A stretch of DNA of 64,000 nt from Gracilaria vermiculophylla. Its lineage: Eukaryota > Rhodophyta > Florideophyceae > Gracilariales > Gracilariaceae. A program made the translations under genes and the position numbers. Of the stretch, positions 11,983 to 24,110 are shown piece by piece. The notes beneath the pieces are model-generated. The model was given only the letters and a program-made list of their open reading frames with translations, was not told where the DNA came from and made no database searches. Position 1 is the stretch's first letter; every line of letters starts with the position of its first letter. The stretch covers positions 673,420 to 737,419 of the forward strand of contig JAHNZQ020000079.1 of NCBI GenBank assembly GCA_019155205.2. Reading direction: 5' to 3'.

Positions 11983-13005
11983 ATGGAGCACTCACCTTCT
12001 TCCTCCCCTCTGCTCAACACTGATCCGCTTCGTCCGCTTTCCCTCCCCGTCCCCCCTAATCCTGTCTTCAACCTCACCTCCATGTTTAACCTAGAGGCTG
12101 CTCCCATCCAACCCGAAACCACCTCCACTGCCGCATGTCATCCGCCCACCGCACCTGCCGCCATTCTTGCCGAACGTTCTAGCGCTCTTTGGCATGAATT
12201 AGATTTACTCGACATCATTCCCACTCCATCCTCCCCTTCGCCTCAGGTCCACGCTTCACCGCTTTCCACAATCACCTCATCGGCTAACGTTGCCTCCTGC
12301 GCACTACACCTCGATCATACCAAATTCCCTTTCGATTACCCCTTTTCTCATCTCCCTCCTATCAACTTTTCAATCTCAACACCGTCTTCCCAGATATCTT
12401 CTATGCTGTCACCTCAAACACAGTCCGCTTCATCTACCGTTTCAAACATGTCGCCTGCTGTGTCCGACCTGCCGTGCGATCCACTTCCCTCTGGCTGTTT
12501 GTCATCTTCTATTCCGTTCAGTCCCGCCGGTGCCACGCCACTTCCACCACCGCTTCGGAAGCGCCCGCCTGCTGCAGCCAAAGCTGCCTCGCTTTCCTCC
12601 AAAACCCGCATCCAAAAGCAGATACGTCGCTACACCGCGCCCAAGAGTTCTCTATACTGTCATCTGTGTGCCCGGCACCGGCGCTCAGTGTCCATGGTCC
12701 CCTGCGGCAACTTGCGTCATGGTCTGTGTCAAAAGTCCGTGTGCTCTAAATGTATTGCTACGTACGTCCTCGACGCGCACTTGCCACACTGGCTGTGTCC
12801 GCACTGCTTAAACAACTGCCCCAAACGCGCCAAGTGTTTCTCCTACGATCGACAAACTGCCCGCAGGAGAGAAAAGAGTTTGAGGGCGAAGTTGAACTGT
12901 ATCAAGCCAGCAGATGTTCAAAATGAAAACCGCACGCACTGTGAGACGCTTGTAACAAATAGCAAAACTAAATCGATCTCTTCTTCGAAAAGCGGATGCT
13001 TATAA
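11983..13005 (+). CDS. zf-4CXXC_R1-like zinc-finger protein, Ser/Pro-rich N-terminus
   Basis: Intact frame of 340 codons. It is open upstream to 11869, but the upstream residues are low-complexity Ser/His/Leu and the ATG at 11983 (MEHSPSSSPLL) has a better context and composition. The N-terminal 230 residues are Ser/Pro/Thr-rich and presumably disordered, ending in a basic patch (RKRPPAAAKAASL, RIQKQIRR). The C-terminal Cys-rich module has CHLC, VPCGNLRH, CQKSVCSKC, WLCPHC, LNNCPKRAKC, that is at least nine Cys in CxxC-type spacing followed by a basic tail. This pattern resembles the zf-4CXXC_R1 domain of CDCA7-type nuclear proteins, or a RING/PHD-like variant. A nuclear DNA- or chromatin-binding role is inferred. 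Single exon, with AATAAA 75 bases after the stop. It is the best candidate for a functional host gene here. Confidence 0.75.
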   Translation: MEHSPSSSPLLNTDPLRPLSLPVPPNPVFNLTSMFNLEAAPIQPETTSTAACHPPTAPAAILAERSSALWHELDLLDIIPTPSSPSPQVHASPLSTITSSANVASCALHLDHTKFPFDYPFSHLPPINFSISTPSSQISSMLSPQTQSASSTVSNMSPAVSDLPCDPLPSGCLSSSIPFSPAGATPLPPPLRKRPPAAAKAASLSSKTRIQKQIRRYTAPKSSLYCHLCARHRRSVSMVPCGNLRHGLCQKSVCSKCIATYVLDAHLPHWLCPHCLNNCPKRAKCFSYDRQTARRREKSLRAKLNCIKPADVQNENRTHCETLVTNSKTKSISSSKSGCL

Positions 13006-13080
13006 TTTTTAGACTACGCCGCAGCACGTACTCTTTGTATGCCCTGATGGCTGCTGGTGGGTGTCCACAGGTTGCTGGCA

Positions 13081-13086
13081 AATAAA
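13081..13086 (+). promoter_or_regulatory. Poly(A) signal AATAAA for zinc-finger gene
   Basis: Canonical hexamer 75 bases downstream of the TAA of the zinc-finger gene. Confidence 0.55.
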
Positions 13087-16000
13087 GCACCATGTTATTC
13101 TGAATCGCATATACTCTGTGCCCGCATTATCATTATATGTATAAAATTTTCAATGCGCGAGAATTTTTTGCGTCCACAGCAACGGATAACGGAGTTTTGT
13201 CGACGATTGACGATAACTGAAGGGGGCCCAAATAGCACCAGTGCATCATCTCTGCAATGAGAGGCGTCCGAAGTTACGAAGCGCACAGGCCCGCTTGATA
13301 TGCTGTCGAGGCGGGGAGACTATCCGGTTCGTGCTCGAATTACCCTTCGTAGTACGTGCGTATGACAACTTGGAAGCACAATACATATTGGCCCGGCTGG
13401 TTGATAAATAAAAGGGGGCGATTGTTTCGGCCCGTCGAAGCCATCTTGTGGGAATTGAAGAAGGTGCAGATATATTCGTAAATGTGTGACTCGCAGTTGC
13501 GGATTTGCATGGAAAAATGATTTATTCCGTTGATAAACGAATCAGTTTTTGCTTACATCGTCACAGCAAGCTAAGATCCCAACGAAAACCCAGCTTCATA
13601 CTTTGTATTCATTGTCGTTGCAACACCTAGTTGCATGTAACTTCTTTTGGCCCAAGGAAGACAAGTCCCAGACGGAAGGTGTATGATACACATTACACTA
13701 TGTCCATCTCTCGTAAATGGTACCGTGTGGTGGAGATTGAGTTTGAAAATGAGTTATTGCGAAAGGGTATCCATGCTGACCGTTCGTAGAAATCAGAGCG
13801 TATGGTTGAGTTGACAACTAAATTCACGATGGTGAACATCCCCAATAGGTACAAGCACCACTTCATCCTTTAACCCTCGACCGCCAGTTGTTGCGTATAG
13901 AGACGTGGTTCATTGTTGAAGACACAAACCATGGTTGGGTTTCAATTAATGAGGGCTGCAATACATGGTTCCATCTTCAGATTGCAATCCTGATGGACTG
14001 ATTGATCATTGCTTGGCCATCAGATGGCCGGGGCAAAATCCAATCTATCCATTGAATGGCAAATATTGCAATTGATGCTGATTTGTAAAATCTGGCTAGC
14101 GTCTATTCGCTCGGACGTAATGTTGCCATATGAATGTTTTTTGGAGGATTTTAACCTTTCCTACACGCGTCAGAAACGGTGTTTTGGAATCTTAAGCGCG
14201 TTTTTGATATCAAAAAGGCTGTTTTCTGAAGCTTTGTAGTAAATTAGACACATTTTTCAAGCACATCCCTATTAAACCATCTGGTTTTCTTATGTTTCTG
14301 CTTATTATGATGCATAAATAAGAGGAGCCTGGAATTTTTGCTATACAAGAATAAGTGCAAAAACTACAACAGACCACAAAAGTAGAGAAAATGCGATCAA
14401 AATAACTAAAATTAAAGGATAAATTAATTGGTTTGACCTCAGATATGGGCAAAACAATTGTATTGATTTTCATGGGATTTTTTCACCTTCTGCAGTCCGT
14501 ACAAGCTAAGGTATGCAACCTGTTTTTGTAACGCAAAACTTTCAAGCTTTTAAGATGTACTCTCTTGTCGGTCTTTACGTTGACACGTCCTAGAGATTTT
14601 GATATAAAGAGCAAAGAAGGATTCATAGAATTTGTGATTCGCTCCAATCGCGATTAGTGTGACGATACAGGTTGTTTCGAAAAACAAAATTATTGAGCTC
14701 TACAGTAACAATCACACGCGCATGGGCGAGGTGTATGATGAACACTGATCTGCGAGGAGAAGAGACCGGTTTTGATACGGCCGTGCAGTACAGCAAAGAT
14801 CAGCTCGGTGCCGAAAAGGAGCTCCGATTGTTTGCATGCGCAATGGCCAAGACGGGAGAAAACTGAGTATCTGGACGAGTTTAGAGGCTACAGTATCTCG
14901 AATGCGTACAGGGAAAAAGGCCGTCTCGAATGTGTACAGGGTGCAAACAAGCAGTTAAAGTATTTCTGAACGGTATAAGTTGCGGATCATCATACTGTAC
15001 CTAAGATACTTTCTGCACCTCGAATTCGGTGGGCATTGCGACAAGAGTAGAACACCTGCAGGCCAACACATCCCGCATTACATGCTGACACAGCCAAACC
15101 GCACTCTAGCGATACTTCACGTGTCTTCAGCAACGGAAAACGCGAGGCGCATCCGGGTTTCATTTGGAGCCCGATGTTCGCTCTGAGCTTTATTTTTTCA
15201 ATAATTCTCGCGTACACTATGAACAACGCTGAGCGCCCCAAAAGATTTTTATTCATACACGCTCGTGAGACCACCAGATTGTATGGCGTCCATATGTACC
15301 TTTGTTCTGGTCCACAACGCAGTGATGTTCTGTACTACTTTAAGAGTTGTTGAGGGTATTGGGTCACCCCATGCGACTACGTTCCCATACAGGTGGGGAA
15401 ATTTCGGCCCAGGCCGACAGATTGTTTAGAATGGCGCGTCGCACGCCACGGTCATCCGCGAAACATGTGTGGCGTCAAATACATCGACGTGCTGATGTCA
15501 AGGATAGAGCGCTGATGCAGTTGAACAAAGCTTGAGAGTGAGTGTGATATAACCCCATATGAACTGGCAATTACGTAAGTGAAGTATTTCTGCATAAAGT
15601 ATGTTCATCTATGGAGCAAATTCACTGCGAAGGTGGTAGATAGCCCACCCCGACCGAATTGTGAGAGCAGGGCTTCTCACATGAACACATCATACATTCG
15701 ACGATATTATGGTGCGCGACTGTATAGTGCATGCCAAAGTGCCCATGCGTGTAACACACGTATCTCTCGATTTTTTATAGACATACACAGCGCTCGGACG
15801 CACCTCCGAAGACGGGAGCTCCGGTGCGCGAGGACAAAACTTGCGAATACGCACAGCGACCTGTCTGGCCTCTACGGAGACGGGGCCCGATAGGCGGGAC
15901 CTTTGCTTTCGTCCCGATTATCGTTGTTTTGTAGGCCCTCTACGCGCGTTGCACGCCTCTCTTTCACGCTCATTGCCACAGTGACACTCACCTGTACCAG

Positions 16001-16740
16001 ATACTTTACTTCCAGGAGCGCTGAAATTTTGGTTGCCGCTCACAACTGTAAAGGATTGGCTCATGCAAAAAGAGCCAGTTTGCCCCCTTGCCCAACAAAA
16101 GCCAATAACATTACGCCACGTTGCTCCAATTGGGCAAAGATGCTCAAATCTGGCTAGCGCCATTCCAGCTTTGACGTATACATTCGACATTCCGACGGTC
16201 GATTCTGATTGCGTAACCGTCCGTCAAGCGCTACCCACTTGAACACCTCCACAACATGCCAGCAACTAAAACAGACAGCCGTGGCGACCTGTCTTGCGCC
16301 CTACTTGACTGCGTTGTGTTGCTCTATATTTTTGAAAAAGTGCCGGAGACCTGTCAGTCGCTTGCACATGAAGACGACGTCTTCGTCACTCCACCCTATC
16401 CGAAGAGCATACTCCCTTAAAACGCATATCGTTTCACGGCACAGACGATAAGTTCTCACTCTCAATGCTATACTTTATATGCCGTGTGCTCCGTAATGGT
16501 TCACCACGTAATAGGTCGGAAAATTAATTTGACTTCAGTAATATAGTAATACGCGACATCCTTTCATTGTTGGTACGTTGCGACCGTTTTTTACCAATCC
16601 AGAACTTATGTTTGAATCGGATTCAAACATAGAGCGAAAACAAACACCTATATACAAGCTACACTACTGTACTTAGCGTGACAAAGATGAAATCGAAAAA
16701 GGTCATGATGGCACGGTAATCGTTGTCATTCTTCTCTCAC
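13087..16740. other. Interval with no recognised gene
   Basis: Only short ORFs in all frames, none with recognisable motifs. The stretch 15600-16450 contains several overlapping ORFs of 60-105 codons on both strands, in keeping with chance openness at higher GC. No repeats shared with the rest of the window were noticed. Confidence 0.45.
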
Positions 16741-16742
16741 AT

Positions 16743-17760
16743 TTGGTAGCAAATTGCACGATTTCAGGAACGCTTCTGGAACGAATGAGTTCAGGGGCGC
16801 GTAGCCGCAGAAACCTCGACAGAGACAACAAATTGCAACCCGTCACCGCTTCACATTTTTTAGACCAATTAACCACACTGCAATCGACGGTGCAGCAGCA
16901 AGCCAACGTGATTGAGGCCGTACAGACTCGACTAAACGACAGTCAAAAAAGTGCATGTAATCAATTCAACATTAGTACAATTGCATTCAAATCTCCTCCG
17001 ATTCGTCTATTGAGAGATGTGTTGCAGCTCGAAATTCGATGTGAGTCAGAATCTTTTTCTACTTCATAGAGAAATTTGGACCAATATGCTACTATTACGA
17101 AGAGCAGATGGCTGCTCTAGCCCATCGTCACCTGCACGACCGTGCATTATCTTGGATACTACGTCTGTAACAAGAAAATCTAAATCCTTAGACAAGTGAA
17201 GAACTGAAGCAAAAAAAGGTTTGCTAGTTCTTTCCAACGAACGAAAGGGCCGCCGTTCGTATTTCGCTGATTAACGTCAAGCTTACATAAGCAAATGCCA
17301 TGCATGAAAACTTAGCAGCCTTTGAAGACTTTGTGTAGTTATGGGTTACTCTAAGAATTTGACTTGAATTTACTTCTTCAACAGTCTACAAAACCTACAA
17401 TGGAATGTTCGCCAGACATGTTCCATACAGACCACCTCTGGTCTGTACAGATCGTCCAAAAATGTTGGTTAAGTATGAATACACCAGAACACTAGAACTC
17501 TCTATATAGCCAAGAGGAGAGTTTCAGAACAACGCTGGCACCAACAAAAAGTGATGCGACGGTCAAAAGTAGATAAGAGCTCCCATTAGCGACTTAAAAA
17601 AACGAAGGTTAGAAGTAAGAAGTATAACACCGTCCGTTGATCCGATAAGAAACGAGAGAATAATCATCACAGAAATAATGATCGATGTTTCAAATGTGTC
17701 TCGAACACATAGAATGACTCTGAACATCTTTGTCGTACTGGCGAGAAAGTTTAATTAAGC
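16743..17760 (+). pseudogene. Retrotransposon gag-like remnant
   Basis: The first 108 codons contain a Gln-rich helix of coiled-coil character (LDQLTTLQSTVQQQANVIEAV), followed after a frameshift near 17040 by YYEEQMAALAHRHLHDRALSWI, which resembles a gag capsid segment. Near 17680 the sequence encodes RCFKCV, the first half of a CCHC knuckle, immediately followed by a stop. No pol follows. I infer an old gag fragment of unknown superfamily. Confidence 0.35.
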
Positions 17761-18174
17761 ACGAAGTCAAAAACCGATCAAGTAGCTTCGTATAGCAGTA
17801 CGGCTTTCGAAAGCAATTGCACATTTTCTCGCCTTTCTGCAATTCACATGGAAGAGGGAGAAAACTGGATGAACGATGCGGGCATCAGCAAAAATTGTAG
17901 TTTCGTAATGGTTGTTTTTAAAGTTCACGCTCGTTTATCGGGGTATTCCCGCAAATGGGCTCGTACTGTGAAACCCGCAAGAGAAGATTGATAATATAAA
18001 GCAGGACTAAATCCTGCGCAAGCAGCCGGCGGCACGAGTCCAGCATGTGTGGCCCGGGAAGGTCCCGAAAGACTGGTGCCTGGGACAGTGCATGAGTGGT
18101 GGCCCAAATGCCCGGGTATATATTTATTTACTTACGATTTTCCCTACCTACTTAATTACCACTACAGTAAAGTA

Positions 18175-20011
18175 CAGACTGTTTCAAAAACATACGACAT
18201 GCTGTGAAATCTCAAAAAAACTTCCAGATGTTTACTGAACGCCTACAAAAATAGGTTTCAGAAAAAAGTAAAGTCAAAACACCGTTTTTAAAAACATATG
18301 ATCATCAAGAACAAATTTTTACTGCGCGACGCTCTATAGTTTATTTTGCATCCTTTTTGCTGTATAACGCTAATGCAACGTTTCGGCATCGAATTGATGT
18401 ACTTTTACAGAGCGGGAACTGTCATAGATTTCCAGCAATTTATAATACAGTTTTTGGGTTCAAAAACTGTCTGTGATTGCCTTGCATGTGTATAAACCAT
18501 TCTCGCCAGCAGTCCCAAAACGTTTTCGATTGGGTTAAGATCTGGTGAGCCCGCCTGCTACCCTAAAACAGATAACTCAGACTGCTGTATCCAAATCTTG
18601 ATTAAAGTTGAAAGGTGTACAGGCGCATTATCCTGTTGAAAAATAAAATTCTCTTCATGGAAACATAAATCAAATGGCAGCAAATAAAAATATAGAACTT
18701 CTTAATATTTTTCCGCATTCATAGATGTTTCAATAAATGCAATTTCAGCCAATTGTTTTTTAGGACTGCCCGCCCAGGCCATCACAGAGCGTCCACCTGA
18801 ATGTTTGGTATAAACCTTATGACGTTCCTTACGAAGATCGTGCCAATAAAATTTGTAGCAATCTGGTTAGTCCGAATTGAACTTTTATTCATCAGTAGAA
18901 GAAAAATATTCCCATTTCTTTTTCCAGGAGGCTTTTTCAGCACACCAGTCAACTCTCATTTGCTTGTGATGGTCCTGGAGAAAAATTTTTTTTCATTTTT
19001 TTTATACTTAAGGAACTTTGTGCTGTTTACCTGCTTTCATATAGTTGAGATAGAAAAGTTGAGATTATTATTTACTCCAATTGTTTAGCATGATACTATT
19101 CCGTTGCAGAACTCCCATTTAATTCCTATTCTATCTGCTGGTATGAGCTTCTTAAGGCGTCCCGGAGATGGTTTTAATCCATAAAGAGTCGAATTTTTGA
19201 GACAAGTAGCATTTGGGACCCTAGAACGATTCAAAGTTTTAGCGATAGCAGTTTTAGAATATTTTGTGGTACTGTCAGCCCTCCTGTCGAGGTAGTAAAG
19301 CACAACGTCCGTTAGGAGTTTTTAGTGACTCCAAAGGCGCGTATTCCTAAAGGTGGTCTCCGGTATCCGCTGTCGCGAGCCGGGGGAATTCTGTAAGGGA
19401 TCCGCAAACACCAAGCGGAGGGGAGGTTCACTGGGCGGACAATGCTCCTACAGGCGCTGCTATGATGCGACCTGGGGATCGGCGGCTTAGAAACCTGAGT
19501 GAGTAGACAAGAGACTCCGACCGGAAAATGTAGAAGAAGACTCAAGGGTGCTTGTCTTTACTTCCCCAGAGGTGGAGCTCAACCGGCAGCTTAAATATCT
19601 AGCCGGGAGCCCGCCTCGGCAGGTCGCACTACTGTGCTAATTACCTGCATAAAATATCTAAAATAAATAATAAATTCTACCGTACCTTAAGGATACTGTA
19701 GCGCACGCGGGCAATATTATGCACCACGTGGCCCAGCTAATAAATTACGAACCCTCCTTAGGAATATTATGCCTTAAGGCCAAACCACCATATTGCCGTA
19801 GGAGCCACTGTACTACATATTTCTCGACGTTTACCTTTACGATATGAAGCTGTTCTTGCTTTGAAAGTGGCGGACCTCGAGACATTTCTACTAGAAAGAA
19901 GACGGTGCACATATCTTTTTGAAACGATTCTACATAGACTGTTTGCAAAATCTAGCCTACAGTACAGTTTCGGAGCAATTCTGAGAGGTAAAATGTTTTT
20001 GAAACGCACTG
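18175..20011 (-). mobile_element. Tc1-like transposon copy 1 with nested solo LTR
   Basis: Starts CAGACTGTTTCAAAAACATA after TA (18173-18174) and ends as the complement of CAGTGCGTTTCAAAAACAT before TA (20012-20013). Without the nested LTR and its duplication it is 1279 bp, matching copies 3 and 5 (1282 and 1280). The transposase reads on the minus strand but is broken by many stops. The third catalytic motif is LNPIENVLG, so the Glu is kept. Near 18770-18900 the complement encodes the DD34E first-Asp region and the GGGSVM-like tract, both damaged. Confidence 0.9.
19265..19817 (-). repeat. Solo LTR, gypsy family A, inside Tc1 copy 1
   Basis: Reverse-complement A LTR of 553 bp: begins TGTGGTACTGTCAGCCC and ends GGAGCCACTGTACTACA. 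The flanking 5-bp duplication is TATTT at 19260-19264 and 19818-19822. Same length as the A2 5' LTR. Confidence 0.95.
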
Positions 20012-20432
20012 TACTTAAGAGCAATGGCATCTCCGTCACCGTCCTCAGTAAAGGGTAGCCAATATTCCGACTTTGAGCCTTCCGTCTACGTCGTTATTCG
20101 CTTTTCATGAGGTGTATCTCTGAGCGTACGGTTGCTCATTGGCCTCATTAGCTGAAAGCGCTCATTTTTAGGTACATTACAAGTCATACTGTTCTCGCTC
20201 TTTTTTAAAGGATCTTAACCTCTCGGTGTTGTTTGCCATATGGCTACCTCTCTTTTTCCCACCTTTTTGATACATCCTCCACCTCGTGGATCGCGCGATC
20301 CGCGCTCCTTTTACTTTTTCCATCTTCTTCCTCAAAAGAAGCACCGCACACCGGCAGACCCACCTAGTGGTGATCCGTCTTCTACCTGTCCCTCCAATTG
20401 CTGCCTGGACAACTTTGGTCTTAAACCCAACA

Positions 20433-21340
20433 TTGTCGTGGTGTTCCCTTGAGAGGGCTATACCGCCGAACGAACTCTACAGAGAAATATTCGGACGTCT
20501 TCGTGTGTTTTTCAAGCTTTCGGGCCATCACACCACGAAAAGTTACCAGCAAAGAGGATATATTTGGGGCCAAAGGACCTCCATTGGGGGTGCTGGTTAC
20601 AATCGTTTGAAAAATATCTTCATCTCGTTCAAATTGGGCAAGATGATGGCAAAGATGCACTTTCTGCCGTTGACTTCGCCTCAACTTATAGGACGGGTAC
20701 CGCTGCGAACCGATGGTCTACGTTGGTATTGTAAGAAAAGGTTCCGCCTACTTGGGAAGCTTTTAAACTACGTGTTCGGGAACGAGTTTGTGCCGAACGA
20801 CAGTATCGCTAGAGCACGAGACAGACTCTATAAACTAAAGCAGAGAACCCGTGTAGCCATGTATTTGTCTGATTTTTGGATCATTGTGATCGAAATTCCA
20901 GGGATATGGGATTCTGAGACGATAGCTAGATTCACAGAAGGATTGGAGCTTCATATTCTGCCGGAAGTTCTCAGAACCAGTCCAACAATGCTACAGGAAG
21001 CAGCGGAGATTGCGCCAGACGTCGATGGAGCTTTTTATGGTAAAGGACTCTTCCCAAACCGTGGATTCGGATTCAATAGCGGTTTTCAGACTTGATCAGT
21101 TCCCATGAAGATTGGGAATGTGCAAAGGCAAAATATTCAGGGAGAAAACAGTGCTGAGTAAATGAGAGATATGAAAAACAAGGCTAGTCTTCTTTGTCAG
21201 TACCCTGGATGCCGTCCGTGGAAACACAAGAATGAGAAGAACCAGCAGAAGAGAAGCACGTTTCAGAGCAGCAGCACTGGAATGAACTGGATTCCTGACA
21301 ATGGCTCCCGTCCTTAGGAAAACTGAGTTGTTCATCTAAA
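20433..21340 (+). pseudogene. Gypsy family B leader and gag
   Basis: A leader follows the B LTR, then a gag frame from about 20580 to 21095. It contains the tract RDRLYKLKQRTRVAMYLSDF and then TEGLELHILPEVL and LQEAAEIA, typical of a Ty3 retrotransposon capsid (RxxLxxLkQ...Y...F). After a stop at 21093 the same frame continues with MKIGNVQRQNIQG and a Cys/His cluster LLCQYPGCRPWKH, a damaged zinc knuckle. The ATG at 20286 lies within LTR sequence and is unlikely to be the true start. Confidence 0.7.
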
Positions 21341-21517
21341 AAAATAAAGAACACTGAGGTTGGACACGGAGAGAGTGCCATCAATCGCTTGGAGAGCGCG
21401 TTGAATTCTGTAAAGCACGAATTGAAGGCCTTGAAACAAGAAGAAGGCCTTAATGTGCCAAAAATCTCAAGTGCAGAGTCAAATGCCACTATATAGAGTC
21501 TTGTTGACAAAATCCTT

Positions 21518-21849
21518 ATGGAAGGACGTATACCCGTAGATCCTTTACTTGTATTGCGTGATACCGTGAATGGACTCAGTGAGAAAGTATTGAAAGATGA
21601 TGGATGTATTAATAACGTGGTAAGAAGAGAGTTTGTGGCTGAGAATAGGAGCAAAAATATCTTCGAAGTATGTCAGGAAAACGTTACAATTGAAAATTTT
21701 CAGAAAGGAACAAAGGAAGAAACATACGAAGTCATACGCAATACGACTTTACGACTTGGAGCTCATACCTGTATGTCTAATTTGATCGTCACCAATTTTA
21801 GTAATGACGTTCTGTTGGTAATGCCATGACATGTTGCCCACAATCCATC
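21518..21849 (+). pseudogene. Gypsy family B aspartic protease
   Basis: The open frame reads MEGRIPVDPLLVLRDTVNG, then VLKDDGCINNVVRREFV. The D-D-G-C tract stands where retropepsins have D-[ST]-G, followed by a hydrophobic-rich flap region and LRLGAHTCMSNLIV, NDVLLVMPCHVAHNPS. The last motif corresponds to the D-x-L-L-G-M-P-W-x-x-x-x-N-P sequence closing gypsy proteases. It is cut directly after HNPS by the solo LTR at 21850, and the frame is rejoined after it (IDLEQML). Confidence 0.7.
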
Positions 21850-22406
21850 TAGCTGAAGTGCAGTTGATCCTGAGGTGATAATGTCCTGCGCTTTTACGAC
21901 GGGATGTTCCTTGGGAGGGTTCGTATTTTATTAACTGAACCGCGTGGTGCATTACTCGGCACACGTGTGCTACAGTACCCTTGAGGAACATTAGTATTTA
22001 GATTTCTTTTAGTTATTTGGTGCAGGTAATTACTACAGTAGTGAGACCTGCCGTGGTGGGCTCCCGGTGTGGTAACTTATCTTTTAGTTGAGCTCCCCCT
22101 CAGTGGAAGTAAACCGAGCACCCTTAAAATTACAACTATTTTTCCGGTTGGAGACTCTCGTCGATCGTTCTTAGGTTTCTAAGCCGCCTACTCCCAGGAT
22201 TCCTCGTAGAAGTGCCTCCAGGAGCATTGTTCCCCCAGAGAACCTCTTTCTCTCCTTTGTGTTTGCGGATCCTCTTTCAGAATTCCTCCGGCCCGTGATC
22301 GCAATTATCGAAGACCACCTTTAGGAACTCGCGCATTTCGAGCCATCAAAAAATCCAAACTAACGTTGTGCACTAGTACTTCGAAAGGAGAACTGACGGT
22401 ACCACA
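21850..22406 (+). repeat. Diverged solo LTR, gypsy family A, in B protease-RT junction
   Basis: Full-length but older relative of the A LTR (tracts GAGGGTTCGTATTTTATTAACTG, TAGTGAGACCTGCC, ending TGACGGTACCACA). The flanks CCATC (21845-21849) and CAATC (22407-22411) are a 5-bp duplication with one mismatch. Excising it gives HNPSIDLEQML in one frame, supporting the boundaries. Confidence 0.8.
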
Positions 22407-22411
22407 CAATC

Positions 22412-24110
22412 GATTTGGAACAAATGCTTTTGAAAATGGTACCCGATGTTATTCCAGCGTTTCAGAAGAATGATGAAAAGATTCAAGTAACGAATCTAGG
22501 TGTGAGAAAGTTCCGAAGAATGATGGGAAAGAACATGAAGAAAATTGAATTGTTTCAATTTAAGATCCGAGAGGTTAAGAATTCAAATGCAGAAACGTTT
22601 GCCGAAATGAAGGCTAAATTGGAGCAAGTGCTTGCAGAATTCGAGCCTGTTTTTAAAACAGAATCACCGCCATGGATTGCAACCAAATAGGTCCGTTTAT
22701 CATGAGATCCAGGTTTGAGAAGTCTCGAAGCCTCCACGCTGTCCGTTGTTCTAGCTGTCTCCTGTCGAGTTAGAAGCAGAAAAGAAATATGTGGAGACGT
22801 TGCTGGAATTAAATAAGAGAAGATAAAGCTGATCACCGTATGGTGTTTCGTTACTTTTCGTGAAACAAAACGGAAAATTGAAAGAAGTCGGAGACTATCG
22901 AGCACTTAATCGACTCACTAAGAAAAATAACGCTGCAATCCCGAGATCCTATGAAATGTTACATAGACTTGGAGTAACAAAAGTTTTCTCCAAGTTAGAT
23001 CTTAATACGGGATTCCATCAAATACGGTTGAAGCAAGAATATATCGAAAACACTGCGTTCAACACAAATTATGGGCAATTTGAGTATCTCGTTATGCCCA
23101 TAGGGCTTTCTAATGCTCCTTCGACTTTTAGAACGATGATTTACTAGCTCTTTCATTACTATATTGATGATTTCCTGGTGTTCTATGTGTATGATCTTCC
23201 GATTTTCGGTAAGGACGAAGCAAGTCTCTTTATGCACTAAGAAACTGTATTGAGCCGATTGAAAGAAAACACGGGAGATATATGAGTTTATGAAAATAGA
23301 GATCGACTTCCAAGCATTTCTTCTCGATATGGATGGACTGGGAGTTTAACGATCTAAGATCGAAGTACTGAGGAATTTGCCAAATCCGAAACACTTATTT
23401 GAAGTTCTAGGCCTTCTTGGACTAGAGCAGTTGTTTCTACTACTTATACCAAACCTTTCAGAAATTGCTCCTTCAATGACGAGTCCGGGAACGGAAGATC
23501 AAGGTATCGAGAAACGTGATGAAAAATGGTGATGAAGTCTTTGAAAAGTTAAAAGAAGCAATCAGAAATGCACCAGTTTTGATATAGTCAGATGGAAGCA
23601 AGCCATACAAATTTTGTATTGACTTTTCACATACCGCTATAGGTGGAACTTTGACAGAACTTGATCAAAATGGAAAAGACCGCATTAATGCCTTCTATTA
23701 GAAGAAGGTATGCCCAATGAAGTGCGTGTATGCAGCTAATGACAGAGAGCTTCTTGGGCTAGTACCATTACTTCCTAGGTTCAGATCTTACTTGAAAGGG
23801 ACGGAGTTCGAAGTACTTACAGACAACCAAGTGCAAAAAGTTACTTTACGAAACAAAAACTAAGCAGGAAAGAATCGATATGGCTTCGAACTCTTGCAAT
23901 CTTCGGATTCTTCCCTATAACTCTTAAAGCTGGTAACATACACGTCTTAGAAGATGTTCTATCTAAAGCTTCTCATGTGAGGGAAAATATTGACGGTGGA
24001 TTACCATGTAATGACGTTGAAGAATCATATGTCAAACATGAAGACGTAATAACTTGATACGATGAGGATCAATTCTTTGGTCTTGTTTTGTAATCTATGA
24101 AAAAAATGGC
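22412..24110 (+). pseudogene. Gypsy family B reverse transcriptase and RNase H
   Basis: After a Lys/Glu-rich pre-RT segment (22415-22690), RT is read from 22860: KQNGKLKEVGDYRALNRLTK, SKLDLNTGFHQIRL and YLVMPIGLSNAPSTF. A stop follows, then YYIDDFLVFY, the Y-x-D-D motif with Y-I-D-D kept. RNase H is recognisable as KPYKFCIDFSHTAIGGTL, ANDRELLGLV and VLTDNQ. At least eight stops or frame changes occur across the segment, so it cannot encode a functional polymerase. Confidence 0.8.

Larger units (their letters stand above)
17930..20432 (+). repeat. Gypsy family B LTR, disrupted by Tc1 copy
   Basis: The segments 17930-18174 and 20012-20432 together align in the same order with the reverse complement of 25105-24430. 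Shared tracts include GGGCTCGTACTGTGAAA, CTGGGACAGTGCATG, GTGGCCCAAATG, TGAGCCTTCCG and CATTGTCGTG. The copy at 24.4-25.1 kb is uninterrupted, so the Tc1 element at 18175-20011 inserted into this LTR. The right end is placed at the CA before TTGTCGTGGTG, where a leader begins. The left edge is approximate. Confidence 0.7.

Noticed and set aside
11592..12023. 143-codon ORF upstream of and overlapping the zinc-finger gene
   Set aside because: Low-complexity Pro/Arg/Ser composition in GC-rich sequence in another frame. Better explained as 5' flank.
20240..20452. ORFs with ATG inside the B LTR
   Set aside because: The sequence is LTR, as shown by the inverted copy at 24.4-25.1 kb. The ORFs are not conserved in that copy.
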